A stretch of DNA of 64,000 nt from CAWUKT01 sp963923035 (GTDB lineage: Bacteria > Bacteroidota > Bacteroidia > J057 > JADKCL01). Position numbers and translations under genes: made by a program. The stretch lies in the NCBI GenBank assembly GCA_963923035.1, contig CAWUKT010000001.1:186001-250000 (forward strand). Reading direction: 5' to 3'. Under the pieces are notes generated by a model that ran no database searches, had not been told where the DNA came from, and saw nothing but the letters and a program-made list of their open reading frames with translations. The first letter of the stretch is position 1, and each line of letters opens with the position of its first letter. This document shows, in pieces, positions 15,227 through 24,508 of this stretch.

Positions 15227-17299
15227 TTGGCTCCACTTAGATCCATCATAGGGGTACTGTGGGTTGGTAACCCCTTCACTTTACTCAATCGCTTGACTGC
15301 CAAATGGATTCCTCTTTCCATATTGGTCGTAGGGATGTTGTTTCCCCTAGACGCATTGGGTCAGGAGGCGGATGGCAAAGAGGAGTTGTCCCCCGAAGAA
15401 CAACTGATCGAAGAATCCCAAAATTTATACCGGTCAGGAGAAATGGATTCCGCCATTTCCAAGGCCCTCGAAGCAGAACAGTTGGTCATCGCTGAAGCCG
15501 CCACCCCTACTAAGTACGGCGTGTATCGCCAGCTGGTGAGGCTGCACTTGCTTGGCAATCAGCTTTACCGGGCGAAAGACTTCCTGGAAGATGCCGAACT
15601 GGTGGCCGAAGACCTGGATTCGTTGCCTTTGGTGGCCGAAGTCAACTACTTCTTCGGGTACCTCTACAACAAATTGGGAAAGTCGGACGAGTCCCTGCGG
15701 TACTACGATTCAGCTTTGGCCCAAAGCAAGGAGGTTGGAGATTCGACCCGTTTGTTGAAGATTTACATCAACATGGGGCGGATTTATGGGGATCAGTTGG
15801 ACTTCCAGACCAGCATTGGCGTCACTCAGCAAGCTGTGGAGTTGGCGGAGGAACTGACGGACTCTACCAACTTGTCCATCGCCCTCCAAAACCTGGGCGC
15901 CAACTACCAGGCCCTGGGAAAACTGGATTCTGCATTGGCGGTCCTGAACCGGGCCCTGTTGGTGAATACGTCTCCCAGAACTCAATTTCGGAATGTATAT
16001 CCCCTGATCAATATTGCCAATATCCAGCAAGAGCTGGAAGAAATGGACGCCTTTAGGGAGACGGTCTTCGAGGCCTATAAGATTGCCGAAGCATCAGGAA
16101 TTCCTGACCTCATGGCAGTGACCGAAAGGCAGCTGGGAGAGTACTACCTCGAGATAAAGGAGTTGGATTCGGCCCTGACGGCGGGAGAGGAAGCCTGGTC
16201 CCTGGCCCTTCAGTCCGGGGACTTGCGTTTGCAGGGACCCATCATGCAGTTGCTGGTGAAGGTCAACCGGGAGTTAAAGGATTACAAGGCCGCCTTGTGC
16301 TGGATGGAATTCTTGCTGGACCATAAACTTGAAATGTTGTCTTCCGAGAAACTCCAGTTTGGAGAAGAAATGCGGGTCCGGTTTGATGTGGAAAAAAAGG
16401 AGGCCGAAAACGTCATTCTCAGGCAAGGGCAGGCCGAATTGAAGAAGCAAACACGGCTGACCTATATCGTTGCCGGGTTGGTGGTGGTTCTGCTGGTTGG
16501 CATTGTGCTCATCCTGGCGCGGGCCTACAACCGCGGAAAGCGATTTGGGGATACCCTGAAAGCGAAAAACGACGAAATCGAAGCGAGCAATGAACTGCTG
16601 CGCAGTTTAAATGCGGACAAAGATGCCCTCATGGGCATCGTCGCCCATGACTTGAAGGCACCGCTGTCCAAGATTGCCGGCTTGCTGGACGTCATGGAGA
16701 TCGTGAGAGACAATCCCGAAGAGTTCGCCCGGACCAAGCGGATGATGGAATCAGTGGTCGAGAGCGGAGCCTACTTGATCAATGAGCTGGTCCTGATGAG
16801 TTCACTTGAGAAGACCAAGGTGGTGTCGGAACTCGAAGAAGTGAGCGTAGAGGAGATTCTCCAGGAATGCCTGGCAGGCTTCAAGGGCAGCGCCGAGAAA
16901 AAATCCATTGGGCTTCACCTTGAAATTGGGGCCGGCGGGCCTCCGCTGAAAACTTCACGCAAGTATTTGCTCCGGGTATTGGACAACTTGGTCTCCAACG
17001 CCATTAAATTTTCTCCCCGGGACCGGAATGTCTACCTGAAAGGAAGCCACCAGCAGGGAGGTTGGACCATTGATGTTCAGGATGAAGGGCCAGGAATTCC
17101 GGAGGACGATCAGGTTCGACTCTTCGAAAAATTTGTCCGCCTGGACAACCGCCCTACGGCCGGCGAATCATCGACAGGTCTTGGCCTTTCCATTGTGAAG
17201 GAATTGGTAGATCAATTGGGAGGGACCATTGAGGTGATCAGCAGCAATGGCCACGGGGCCACGTTCCGATTGGTCTTATCAGACAATGCCACTGCCTGA
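15227..17299 (+). CDS. TPR sensor histidine kinase
   Basis: Up to 690 aa. An N-terminal hydrophobic leader (ending LDALGQ near residue 46) exports residues ~50-405, which form TPR repeats (ALAQSKEVGD, NLGANYQALGKLDSALAVL, EYYLEIKELDSALTAGEEA). A transmembrane helix spans ~410-433, followed by a short coiled coil, the HisKA box GIVAHDLKAPLSK with His474, and a HATPase_c domain (N box LDNLVSNAIKFSP, G1 DEGPGIP, G2 GLGLSIV). It presumably senses a periplasmic signal through the TPRs; no receiver domain or partner regulator adjoins. No ATG precedes the leader: TTG at 15227 or TTG at 15293 are both possible, the second giving a tidier signal peptide. Confidence 0.9.
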   Translation: MAPLRSIIGVLWVGNPFTLLNRLTAKWIPLSILVVGMLFPLDALGQEADGKEELSPEEQLIEESQNLYRSGEMDSAISKALEAEQLVIAEAATPTKYGVYRQLVRLHLLGNQLYRAKDFLEDAELVAEDLDSLPLVAEVNYFFGYLYNKLGKSDESLRYYDSALAQSKEVGDSTRLLKIYINMGRIYGDQLDFQTSIGVTQQAVELAEELTDSTNLSIALQNLGANYQALGKLDSALAVLNRALLVNTSPRTQFRNVYPLINIANIQQELEEMDAFRETVFEAYKIAEASGIPDLMAVTERQLGEYYLEIKELDSALTAGEEAWSLALQSGDLRLQGPIMQLLVKVNRELKDYKAALCWMEFLLDHKLEMLSSEKLQFGEEMRVRFDVEKKEAENVILRQGQAELKKQTRLTYIVAGLVVVLLVGIVLILARAYNRGKRFGDTLKAKNDEIEASNELLRSLNADKDALMGIVAHDLKAPLSKIAGLLDVMEIVRDNPEEFARTKRMMESVVESGAYLINELVLMSSLEKTKVVSELEEVSVEEILQECLAGFKGSAEKKSIGLHLEIGAGGPPLKTSRKYLLRVLDNLVSNAIKFSPRDRNVYLKGSHQQGGWTIDVQDEGPGIPEDDQVRLFEKFVRLDNRPTAGESSTGLGLSIVKELVDQLGGTIEVISSNGHGATFRLVLSDNATA

Positions 17300-17339
17300 G
17301 TACTCAAGGGCTTAAAAGGGCATTCGACCTACTCCAATC

Positions 17340-18818
17340 TTAAAATTCTACTCGAACAACCGAGTACACTTTTTCCCGATCCTGGTAATACACCAGGAGG
17401 GCTTCAGTATTGCTGATTTGAAGTGAATTCCGGGGGAAGAAGAGGTCGGAAGTGGAGCGGATGTCCAGGAGAATGGACCGGTCTGAGACCTCGCCATCCA
17501 TGCTCACCGCGTTGTAATACAAGGTGGAAGGCGCTCGTCTCGGCTCATAGCCGTAGATCAGGAACAGGGAGGCTCCACTGACAACATCCAGATAGGACAG
17601 GTGATCGCGAATCTCGGAGCTTTGGCGTTTGGGCGCGACTGCGGCCCATTCCAAGCCGCCGTCCGGAGAGACCGAATTGACGATGATATCGTCATAGTGG
17701 TGGATCCGTTGGTCCACCCAATACCCATACACGTCCATGTAGGAGTTGTAGACGGTATAATACCGCTCCCCAATCAGGAGGACGCCTCCGTCAGAGCGCA
17801 GGACAATATTGTCCAGATAGAAATCCCGAAGCTCCCGGCCCCGGTCAATTTGCCGGTCGCTCATGAAGCGGTTCAGGAAATCATCCGGGAACCGCTGGAG
17901 CGCGCTCACTTCGAGGCCCAGGTCCGGATTGAGCCGGAAGTAGGCGGTGCCGATGATCGCGGAGCTGCTGCGCTTAGAATAATATCCGGCCAGGAACGTA
18001 TTCTCTTGCGGATCAATCTTGAGGGTCAGATCCGTGATAAACGTATCATCCAATCCCAGATCAACTTCGGCCAATCGATTGTCCCCGGCCTGGAACCGGT
18101 ACAATTTGAAGGCGTAATCATTCGGCTGTTTGACCCGATTCACCCGGTAATATTTCCCCAACACATAAATGGTCCCAGAGTTGCTGATCGCAATCTTGCG
18201 GACCTGAAAGCTATCGTCCTGGTGTGGCAATTCGATCTCGCCCCGGAGCACCTCTTCATTATTAGAATCGAACAGAAAGTAGATGATTTTCTCCCGCTCG
18301 TTGTTGTTGTTGAGGTTTTTATAGGCCAGCAGCTTTTTCTTGTTGATGGACCGGATATAGTTCAGTGAGACCCGGTTCTCCTGGTCATTGGGATCTTCGG
18401 AGATGATCTCGCGGTCAAAAACAATATTGCCGTTCATGTCCAGCTGGGAAAAGCTGGTTTCGATGGACTTTTTCCGGGGGATATATTCCGAAATGAAAAC
18501 GAGGATTTTATCTCCCAGAACGGCCATCTGATCGATATTGGCGCGGCCATTTTGCGCCAAAACCTGTTGGGACCACTCCCGTTCGAAGGCACCATTGTAT
18601 TTGGAAAGGCCCAGATAGCGGCTGGACTTGCGGGACATCGCACCGAGCGTGACCAGTCCGTCGTCCGCCGAAACATACTCCAACATCATCGGTTTGGGGT
18701 CTTTTCTACCCAGATCGAGCCTGCCTGTAACCACCTGGCTTTTCCCATCCATTCCGGTAAACCCAAGGGCAACGACAAGCAAAGAGGTCAAAAGAGTATG
18801 TAGCGTTCGTTTTTGCAT
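17340..18818 (-). CDS. Secreted protein of unknown function
   Basis: The 492-aa protein begins at an ATG (18818) giving the leader MQKRTLHTLLTSLLVVALGF, followed by GKSQ. The mature part has repeated strand-like segments with Asp/Arg turns (LGLSKYNGAFE, IYVLGKYYRV, TFLAGYYSK, GGVLLIGERYY), suggesting a beta-propeller, though no family is recognised. It lies 5 bases downstream of a small membrane-protein gene on the same strand, so the two probably form an operon. The longer frame to 18890 would overlap that gene and is rejected. It converges with the histidine kinase gene. Confidence 0.75.
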   Translation of the reverse strand: MQKRTLHTLLTSLLVVALGFTGMDGKSQVVTGRLDLGRKDPKPMMLEYVSADDGLVTLGAMSRKSSRYLGLSKYNGAFEREWSQQVLAQNGRANIDQMAVLGDKILVFISEYIPRKKSIETSFSQLDMNGNIVFDREIISEDPNDQENRVSLNYIRSINKKKLLAYKNLNNNNEREKIIYFLFDSNNEEVLRGEIELPHQDDSFQVRKIAISNSGTIYVLGKYYRVNRVKQPNDYAFKLYRFQAGDNRLAEVDLGLDDTFITDLTLKIDPQENTFLAGYYSKRSSSAIIGTAYFRLNPDLGLEVSALQRFPDDFLNRFMSDRQIDRGRELRDFYLDNIVLRSDGGVLLIGERYYTVYNSYMDVYGYWVDQRIHHYDDIIVNSVSPDGGLEWAAVAPKRQSSEIRDHLSYLDVVSGASLFLIYGYEPRRAPSTLYYNAVSMDGEVSDRSILLDIRSTSDLFFPRNSLQISNTEALLVYYQDREKVYSVVRVEF

Positions 18819-18823
18819 AAATA

Positions 18824-19021
18824 TTATTCTCGTCCTCGCAATATTCTGACCCCCCGATAGATTCGGAAGGTTCCCAACATGGCCGCACAAGCGGCCAACA
18901 GATAACGAATCGAATCGTCTTCCCGGAAAAAATCTACGTCCGGGGGTCGGACCATGAGGACCACGGCAAATGTAACCAACGCGACGCCCAAAACGAGACC
19001 GATAATTCCTCCAGGGTTCAT
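18824..19021 (-). CDS. Small two-helix membrane protein
   Basis: The 65-aa protein has two hydrophobic segments, about residues 5-25 (IIGLVLGVALVTFAVVLMV) and 40-53 (YLLAACAAMLGTF), with a short acidic stretch between and a basic C-terminus (RGVRILRGRE). It precedes the secreted 492-aa gene by 5 bases. No family is recognised. Confidence 0.6.
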   Translation of the reverse strand: MNPGGIIGLVLGVALVTFAVVLMVRPPDVDFFREDDSIRYLLAACAAMLGTFRIYRGVRILRGRE

Positions 19022-19118
19022 GATAATCTATACGTTTCCTGAATTTTCAAGATTCAATTATACAACGAATTGATTGCGCTGCGATTGTAAACGACAATTT
19101 TGGTGCATTGCCGAGGAT

Positions 19119-19150
19119 AAAAAGGCCGCTTCCACAACCTGGAAGCGGCC
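19119..19150 (-). terminator. Intrinsic terminator of the cyclophilin gene
   Basis: A perfect 10-bp stem GGCCGCTTCC/GGAAGCGGCC with a 7-nt loop is followed by five Ts in minus-strand sense (complement of 19119-19123). It lies 20 bases beyond the stop codon. Confidence 0.88.
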
Positions 19151-19169
19151 ATGTATGATTGGTGGTCAA

Positions 19170-19637
19170 TCAATTGGCAAGAACGCTGTCAATGCTGCCC
19201 TCTTGCTCAACGATGACGATTTTTTCAATCTTGTCCCCAGGCCGGATGGCGTCGATGATGTCGGCACCTTCGTACACCTTGCCGAATACCGTATGGTTGC
19301 GGTCCAGATGCTGGGTATTCTGCCGATTGTGGCAGATGAAGAATTGGGAGCCACCGGTATTGCGGCCAGCATGGGCCATGGACAATACGCCGCGGTCGTG
19401 GCGTTGGCGGACACCGGTCAGCTCGCAATCGATTTTGTAGCCGGGGCCTCCACGGCCAGTGCCTTCGGGGCATCCACCCTGAATCACAAAATCGGGAATG
19501 ACCCGGTGGAAGTTCAGACCATTGTAAAAGCCATCTTCTGAAAGTTTTACAAAGTTGGCGACGGTGCCAGGGGCATCGTCATCAAAAAGGACGGCTTTCA
19601 TCTGGCCTTTTGCAGTATGGATCTCTGCTATTTTCAT
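19170..19637 (-). CDS. Cyclophilin-type peptidyl-prolyl cis-trans isomerase
   Basis: The compact 155-aa single-domain cyclophilin has no signal peptide, so it is probably cytoplasmic and catalyses proline isomerisation during folding. Diagnostic motifs are TVANFVKLSEDGFYNGLNFH with the catalytic Arg in HRVIPDFVIQGG, then GVLSMAHAGRNTGGSQFFI and HLDRNHTVFGKVYEG. The ATG at 19637 is chosen; the frame extends to a TTG that lies beside the promoter. It is flanked by its own -7 box and terminator, so it is monocistronic. Confidence 0.95.
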   Translation of the reverse strand: MKIAEIHTAKGQMKAVLFDDDAPGTVANFVKLSEDGFYNGLNFHRVIPDFVIQGGCPEGTGRGGPGYKIDCELTGVRQRHDRGVLSMAHAGRNTGGSQFFICHNRQNTQHLDRNHTVFGKVYEGADIIDAIRPGDKIEKIVIVEQEGSIDSVLAN

Positions 19638-19661
19638 TCGTTTGTGTTTGACGTTAAGCGC

Positions 19662-19669
19662 CAAAGATA
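19662..19669 (-). promoter_or_regulatory. -7 box of the cyclophilin gene
   Basis: The minus strand reads TATCTTTG, an exact TAnnTTTG match, 24 bases before the ATG. No clear TTG -33 element was located. Confidence 0.5.
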
Positions 19670-19773
19670 ACAAAGATTTCCTTCGACTTGAAGCCAGCCA
19701 ACAAGTGTCATGTGCTTTCCCACGAACTCCCTGATGGGAGGTACTTGAATTCTAAGACGTCAAAGAGCGAGGT

Positions 19774-19802
19774 GAAAGGGGGCCAAGAGGTAGCCCCCTT
19801 TC
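19774..19802 (-). terminator. Hairpin terminator after the RecQ-tail-like gene
   Basis: A perfect 10-bp stem GAAAGGGGGC/GCCCCCTTTC with a 9-nt loop lies 27 bases past the stop codon. The downstream T tract is weak, so it may also act as a 3'-end stabiliser. Confidence 0.65.
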
Positions 19803-19828
19803 TTGTCATTGCTGTACGACCAGGGAGG

Positions 19829-20803
19829 TCAGGCCGCGACAATCTCGCGGCACGGTTGAAAATCAGTGATATAGGTTTGGGCCATCAAGGCCGTTACGTA
19901 AGGCACTTCCAGTGTTTGGGCGACTTCCCCAATGCGGCTTTCCGGGGCGCGGCGGAACATTTCGGTGCAAACAAACAGGGTTTGGGAGGGAACGAGGTTC
20001 TCAATGGTGGTCCGCATGTCCTGCTGGCCCGCCAAATGGAAATTCATTAGGTAAGACTTCACCGTATTTTCCTTGATGCCCAGGGTCAGGGCAATGTCGT
20101 CGGGCGTTTTCCCTTCGTTGTGAAGCCGCAGAACTCTTTGGTGGGTAATGTGTTCGACGCGCCGCTGAATCCCCATTCTCCGAATTTCCTGAAACTCATC
20201 CCTGGCTGCCTTGATGGTGGCGACAATTTCTTTTCCGTATCGCTCCACCTTGAACTCCGCCAGGTTGCCGATGCCGAGCAAATAGCTGGTTTTCAAAGGA
20301 AGCTCCTTGGCGAGGTAGTCCAGGGTCATGTCGTTGAAAATCTGATAGGGAGGAACGCCGAGTTCCGCCGAGGTGGACCGTCGGTATTCGCGCAGCTTTC
20401 GGTGGACCAGAGCTTGCTCGGGAGTCAGGCGGATATTCGAAATGGGAATGGGGATCGGGACAGGATTCGAAAGGTATTCCTGGCCCTTCTCGGATATTTT
20501 GAGGCGGGCCAAGGTACGGGTTGCGGGCTCCAGGTAGCCCTTTTCCATCAGACGCTGGAGACACAGGCGGAGTTCCGTCTGGCTAAAATGCGTGATGCTC
20601 CCCACCGTTTCAAACTCCGCGTGGTCTTTGCTTTTGAGGTACTTGACATTGTCCCCCCGGAGCAGCTTCGCGATGTACCGCGCTCCGAAAGGAACATCCA
20701 GTAAGAGGACTGTTTTCAGGGCCGCAATGGCCACTTCCTGGATGTCAATGTGATTCTGTTCCAACTCAACGGTCTCGCCGCTGTTGCCTGCTTCGCTTTT
20801 CAT
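19829..20803 (-). CDS. RecQ C-terminal-like protein (RQC-HRDC-HTH) without helicase domain
   Basis: The 324-aa protein starts at the ATG 20803. Residues ~30-115 match the winged-helix RQC module (ARYIAKLLRGDNVKYLKSKD, SQTELRLCLQRLMEKGYLEP, LKISEKGQEYL). Residues ~130-205 match an HRDC domain (HRKLREYRRSTSAELGVPPY, IFNDMTLDYLAKELP, LLGIGNLAEFKVERYG). Residues ~225-260 hold a helix-turn-helix (TPDDIALTLGIKENTVKSYL) like that at the end of many RecQ proteins. No Walker A, DEAH or other helicase motif occurs here or upstream, so this is a stand-alone DNA-binding tail: perhaps a regulator, or a RecQ relic. It lies between a hairpin terminator and the MATE gene. Confidence 0.8.
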   Translation of the reverse strand: MKSEAGNSGETVELEQNHIDIQEVAIAALKTVLLLDVPFGARYIAKLLRGDNVKYLKSKDHAEFETVGSITHFSQTELRLCLQRLMEKGYLEPATRTLARLKISEKGQEYLSNPVPIPIPISNIRLTPEQALVHRKLREYRRSTSAELGVPPYQIFNDMTLDYLAKELPLKTSYLLGIGNLAEFKVERYGKEIVATIKAARDEFQEIRRMGIQRRVEHITHQRVLRLHNEGKTPDDIALTLGIKENTVKSYLMNFHLAGQQDMRTTIENLVPSQTLFVCTEMFRRAPESRIGEVAQTLEVPYVTALMAQTYITDFQPCREIVAA

Positions 20804-20968
20804 AAATATTGTGTTTGACGTTGAATGTTGCTGCAAACTTCTGAAAGCAGGCCGGGAAGCCGTTGGAAAAAATCGACGAAAAGTAACGGTAAATGGGTGT
20901 TTTTGGCTTGGTGGGAATGCCTGAGAGGTCTGTTTATCAGGCCTTTGGAGTGGCTTCGCTGGTAACCG

Positions 20969-22276
20969 TCAAACGGACTTCCAGCCGAGCGAATTTTTCC
21001 GGGCCATGATGGCCAATGCCACGCCCCGGGCAATCATAAACATGGTCATGGAGAGCCACAATCCATCATTTCCCAGGGATTCTTGGGTGAGCAACCACGT
21101 GGGAAGGAAAAAGGCAAAGGTGGCAATGATCATCGTATTGCGCATGGTCACGCTCGCCGTAGCCCCGATATAAATGCCGTCCCACATAAACGCGAAAGTT
21201 CCCCAAATGGGCATCAGAATCATCCAGGGGAGGTATTCAATGGCATCCGAGACCACTTGTGGCTCGTCAGACAGGAGTCCCAGGATGCTTTCTCCCGCCA
21301 CCAAATACAACAGACTGAATAGGAGCCCAAAGCCAACTCCCATTCCTAAAATCCGCCGAATCAACTGGGGCATTTTTCCGGCCTTGGCTTCACCTTGATA
21401 ACGGCCGACCAGGCTTTCCGCCGCGTACGCAATGCCATCCGTGATATACGACATCAAGTGCAGCAACTGGATCAGAAGCATATTCGCCGCGAGAATTTCA
21501 TCGCCAAAACTCCCCGAGCGGGAAGTGAAATAAGTGAAGGCGAATACCAGACAAGCAGTTCGAATAAAGATGTCCCGGTTGACCAGCACGAAGCGGCGCA
21601 GTTCTTTGGCTTCTAACAGGTTCCCTGCCTTGCGCTGGCGGAGGAGATGGCCGTATTTCCGCATAAAAAAGACCAGCGCCAGCGCCACGCCAACATACTG
21701 AGCGATCACCGTCGACAGGGCGATCCCTTCGGCCTTCATATCCAAACCGTACACGAACAAGAAATTGCCTCCGATATTGACAATGTTGATCGCGATGGAG
21801 AGGATCATGGGAATGACGGCATTTTGCATGCCCAGAAACCAACCGTAAAAAACGTACAGGGCCAGCGTCGCCGGAGCCGCAAAAATCCGCACATAAAAGT
21901 ATCCCCGCCCAATTTCCTTTGCTTCCTCGCTCCCTTCCATCACCTGCATCCCCGCCCACTCGATCGGGACCTGAAGCGCGATCAGCAGCACGCCTCCGAC
22001 CAGTGCCACCAAAATCCCCCTTCCGAGGACAAAAAGGGCCTCTGTTTCCTTCTGTTGGCCAAAAGCCTGAGCGGTCAGGCCCGTCGTTCCCATCCGGAGA
22101 AAAGCAAAGCTCCAATAAAGGACGTTGAAAATCGCCGTAGCAATCCCCACCGCGCCCAGGTACAGGCTGGCATCCTCTTGATGACCCATCAGGGCAGTGT
22201 CCACCAATCCGAGCAAAGGAACCGAGAGGTTGCTCAGGATATTGGGGATGGCCAGCCGTAGAATTTCCCGGTTCAT
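20969..22276 (-). CDS. MATE-family multidrug/cation efflux transporter
   Basis: The 435-aa inner-membrane protein has about 12 hydrophobic helices in two similar halves. The N-terminal half shows the MATE signature (IPNILSNLSVPLLGLVDTAL, then MGH, and GTTGLTAQAFGQ). It belongs to the DinF-like branch, which exchanges Na+ or H+ for drugs or metabolites; the substrate cannot be read from sequence. The ATG at 22276 is chosen because the longer frame adds 28 non-hydrophobic residues ahead of the conserved start. Confidence 0.9.
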   Translation of the reverse strand: MNREILRLAIPNILSNLSVPLLGLVDTALMGHQEDASLYLGAVGIATAIFNVLYWSFAFLRMGTTGLTAQAFGQQKETEALFVLGRGILVALVGGVLLIALQVPIEWAGMQVMEGSEEAKEIGRGYFYVRIFAAPATLALYVFYGWFLGMQNAVIPMILSIAINIVNIGGNFLFVYGLDMKAEGIALSTVIAQYVGVALALVFFMRKYGHLLRQRKAGNLLEAKELRRFVLVNRDIFIRTACLVFAFTYFTSRSGSFGDEILAANMLLIQLLHLMSYITDGIAYAAESLVGRYQGEAKAGKMPQLIRRILGMGVGFGLLFSLLYLVAGESILGLLSDEPQVVSDAIEYLPWMILMPIWGTFAFMWDGIYIGATASVTMRNTMIIATFAFFLPTWLLTQESLGNDGLWLSMTMFMIARGVALAIMARKNSLGWKSV

Positions 22277-22984
22277 GGTCGCCAAAGCTAAATCATTCGG
22301 AGCCAAAAAGCTGTTGGAGTGGAAAAAATCGTTCCGGGCAAGGAGGGATTTAGGGGACAATGAAAAAGACAGGGAGGAAGGTGAGAGATTAAGAAATATG
22401 GATTCTAGAAATTGGGCTGGTTGTTTTTTGAAGCAAGGAGGAACAAAAACAGGGAGAAGTCTAACAGATGAAAGAAATTAAAAAAAGTAGATTTGCGTCA
22501 ATTAAAGTGGTTGTTGTTCAGTGGTTTGGGATGGTTTGAGGACGGTCGGAAGGGGAGGGGGGATGGTAGGGGGAGGCAGGTGAAATAGTTGGTTTTGTCG
22601 GGTAAAACTCAGATGAAATACCGAAAGAGGGAGTGGGGAAGAAAAATTTAAATACTTAATAAAAATAAAAAATCGGCGAAACTAAGGTCAATGCCGTTGG
22701 AATCGCCGATCGCTCCACTTCGTGGAGTCTCAAATCAGGGGAAAGAACGTTTTCGGTTTAGTCTAAGTTCTTGTTCCGACTTTAAAAAACGTGAACAAAG
22801 GTCAAAATACATATCAAAAAAATGCCGGAACACTTACCAGTTATCATTGCATGCTAAGACAATTTTAAGTTTGAATGATTAAATACCCAAGTCGGCTTTC
22901 CATTCAATTCAGAAAATATTATCTTAAAGCCTTTTGCTATTTTCCTGTAAATCAATCGGTAGAAAGTTCTAACATCAGAATAAA
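22277..22984. other. Long AT-rich intergenic region
   Basis: This 708-base gap lies between divergent genes. It holds G-rich tracts at about 22548-22580, an isolated TAnnTTTG match (TAGATTTG, 22488-22495) with no gene behind it, a short hairpin CTCCAC-TTC-GTGGAG at 22713-22727, and the likely promoter of the next gene. Possible frames in it are short and unconvincing. A small RNA cannot be excluded. Confidence 0.5.
22847..22873 (+). promoter_or_regulatory. Candidate promoter of the 500-aa gene
   Basis: TTG at 22847-22849 and TAAGTTTG at 22866-22873 fit the -33/-7 pattern TTG and TAnnTTTG with a 16-nt spacer. The implied leader is about 105 nt. Confidence 0.5.
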
Positions 22985-24487
22985 TTGAAAGGCGAGCAAT
23001 TACACAATCTCATCATTTCACTCAATCAGTCGGAAAAGAACCAGGTTACGCGGTTTCTTAATCGTTCTGTCAACCCCGATAAAATATGCGTCCATCTCTA
23101 TCAAGTGATGGTCAACATGCCCATTTTTAACGAAGCTGAAGCCTTGGAAATCCTCTATCCTGGTAATAAACGGCAGAAAACGCGTTTCGAGGCCTCCTGC
23201 GATTACCTCGCCCAATTGATTGTGACTGCCCTCGCGAACAAGGATCCCCGTTGCTTCAGTCAACTCCCCTTTATCCAGAAGGCCATCGAGAAAAAGATGT
23301 TTAAATTCGCGAATAAATATCTGGTGCAGGCCCTGAAACAGGCCCACCAGGAAGAGCGAATTTCTGAGCTTTACTTGTTGTCATTGAAGGCCCGCGAGTT
23401 GGCGCAACAAACCGAGGCCCGGCCTCGGAAAAAAGCGGGTGTACCTTCCCACGCGGAAATTTTCCGCTCCCTGTGCAATTTGGAAAAGCTGGAAGAGGTC
23501 AAGCTGGCATTCGGAGAACTCCGACAACAAATGCTGCTCCGCCACGGCGAGGGCCATATCGAAGGCATCCGCGAACAAATTCAGCATTTGCAAGCGACCA
23601 TAGGAGGCGTGGAGCCTGGTTCCCAACGCGAACAGGCCCAGCAGCTCAAGCTATTTGCCTGGAGCCACTTCATGATGGGAGACTACGCTACCGCACTCGA
23701 TTTCCAGGAGCAATTGTTCGAGCTGAGCAACAGTTCCGAAATCGTGGAAATAGCCGACGGAAAAATCCATGAGACAAGTATGTACCTCCGACTGCTGTTT
23801 TTGCAGGGAGAATACGATACCGCCTCACGGATTGCCCGTCAGATGTGGACATTTCGGCCCCGCAACGCCCAACAGGAAGAACAACGCCTGCGCGGCTTCA
23901 TCTCGGCCGGGTTTATTTCGGCCTTGTGCATGGGCAATACGGAGCTGGGGCGGCTGGCCACCCGGGATTTACAACAAAACCTCGGCAAGATCCGGGAAGC
24001 CAAGCGGGCATCCCTTATCTTTTATGCCATCCAATTTTCGGCGTATACCGCCGAATGGAGGGAGGTTTTGCGCTGGAGCAATGAACTGCTGAAACTGCCT
24101 CAGAAGATCAGAAAGACGCTTCAGTGGCAAATTCCCATGATGCAGGCCATGGCTTCGCTGGAGTTGGAAGACTACGAACTGGGCAATCAATTCCTCGACC
24201 GGTTCCGCCGGCAGTGCCGGCAACTGTCTTTGCAGGTGCCCAAAGTCATCGCCAAGAGTCTGGGGCGGGTCCTCAACGTGCCCCCGTCGGAAGCCAGGTT
24301 ACTCCTGGTCCAATTGCGGGACGAGTTGACCGCGCTCCGACAAGACCCCAATGAACGAATGGCCCTGGCCTATTTTGACGTTCGGCTTTGGATCGACGCT
24401 CGTTTGCGGTACCGTACGATTCAGGACATTGCCAAGGACCTGGATTACATCCCCTTCCGGGAATTCCACAAGATTCTCAGCGCCTGA
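22985..24487 (+). CDS. 500-aa helical protein, unknown function
   Basis: The protein is almost entirely helical and soluble, without signal peptide. An N-terminal helical module (HNLIISLNQSEKNQVTRFLN) is followed by TPR-like helix pairs (FAWSHFMMGDYATALDFQEQ, LRLLFLQGEYDTASRIARQM, MASLELEDYELGNQFLDRF). From memory, a similar layout recurs among uncharacterised Saprospiraceae proteins; this was not searched. The only plausible start is the TTG at 22985, since no ATG lies nearby upstream. A protein-interaction or regulatory role is inferred from the TPR-like helices. Confidence 0.7.
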   Translation: MKGEQLHNLIISLNQSEKNQVTRFLNRSVNPDKICVHLYQVMVNMPIFNEAEALEILYPGNKRQKTRFEASCDYLAQLIVTALANKDPRCFSQLPFIQKAIEKKMFKFANKYLVQALKQAHQEERISELYLLSLKARELAQQTEARPRKKAGVPSHAEIFRSLCNLEKLEEVKLAFGELRQQMLLRHGEGHIEGIREQIQHLQATIGGVEPGSQREQAQQLKLFAWSHFMMGDYATALDFQEQLFELSNSSEIVEIADGKIHETSMYLRLLFLQGEYDTASRIARQMWTFRPRNAQQEEQRLRGFISAGFISALCMGNTELGRLATRDLQQNLGKIREAKRASLIFYAIQFSAYTAEWREVLRWSNELLKLPQKIRKTLQWQIPMMQAMASLELEDYELGNQFLDRFRRQCRQLSLQVPKVIAKSLGRVLNVPPSEARLLLVQLRDELTALRQDPNERMALAYFDVRLWIDARLRYRTIQDIAKDLDYIPFREFHKILSA

Positions 24488-24508
24488 TTGATGCAGGGGT
24501 AGCTGGGG

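Noticed and set aside
22488..22495. TAGATTTG as a promoter
   Set aside because: Exact -7 match, but no -33 element and no gene within about 490 bases downstream; such octamers are expected by chance in AT-rich gaps.
22691..22882. 63-aa plus-strand frame in the long intergenic region
   Set aside because: No leader, domain or promoter-linked start; codon use is AT-rich and unlike neighbouring genes.
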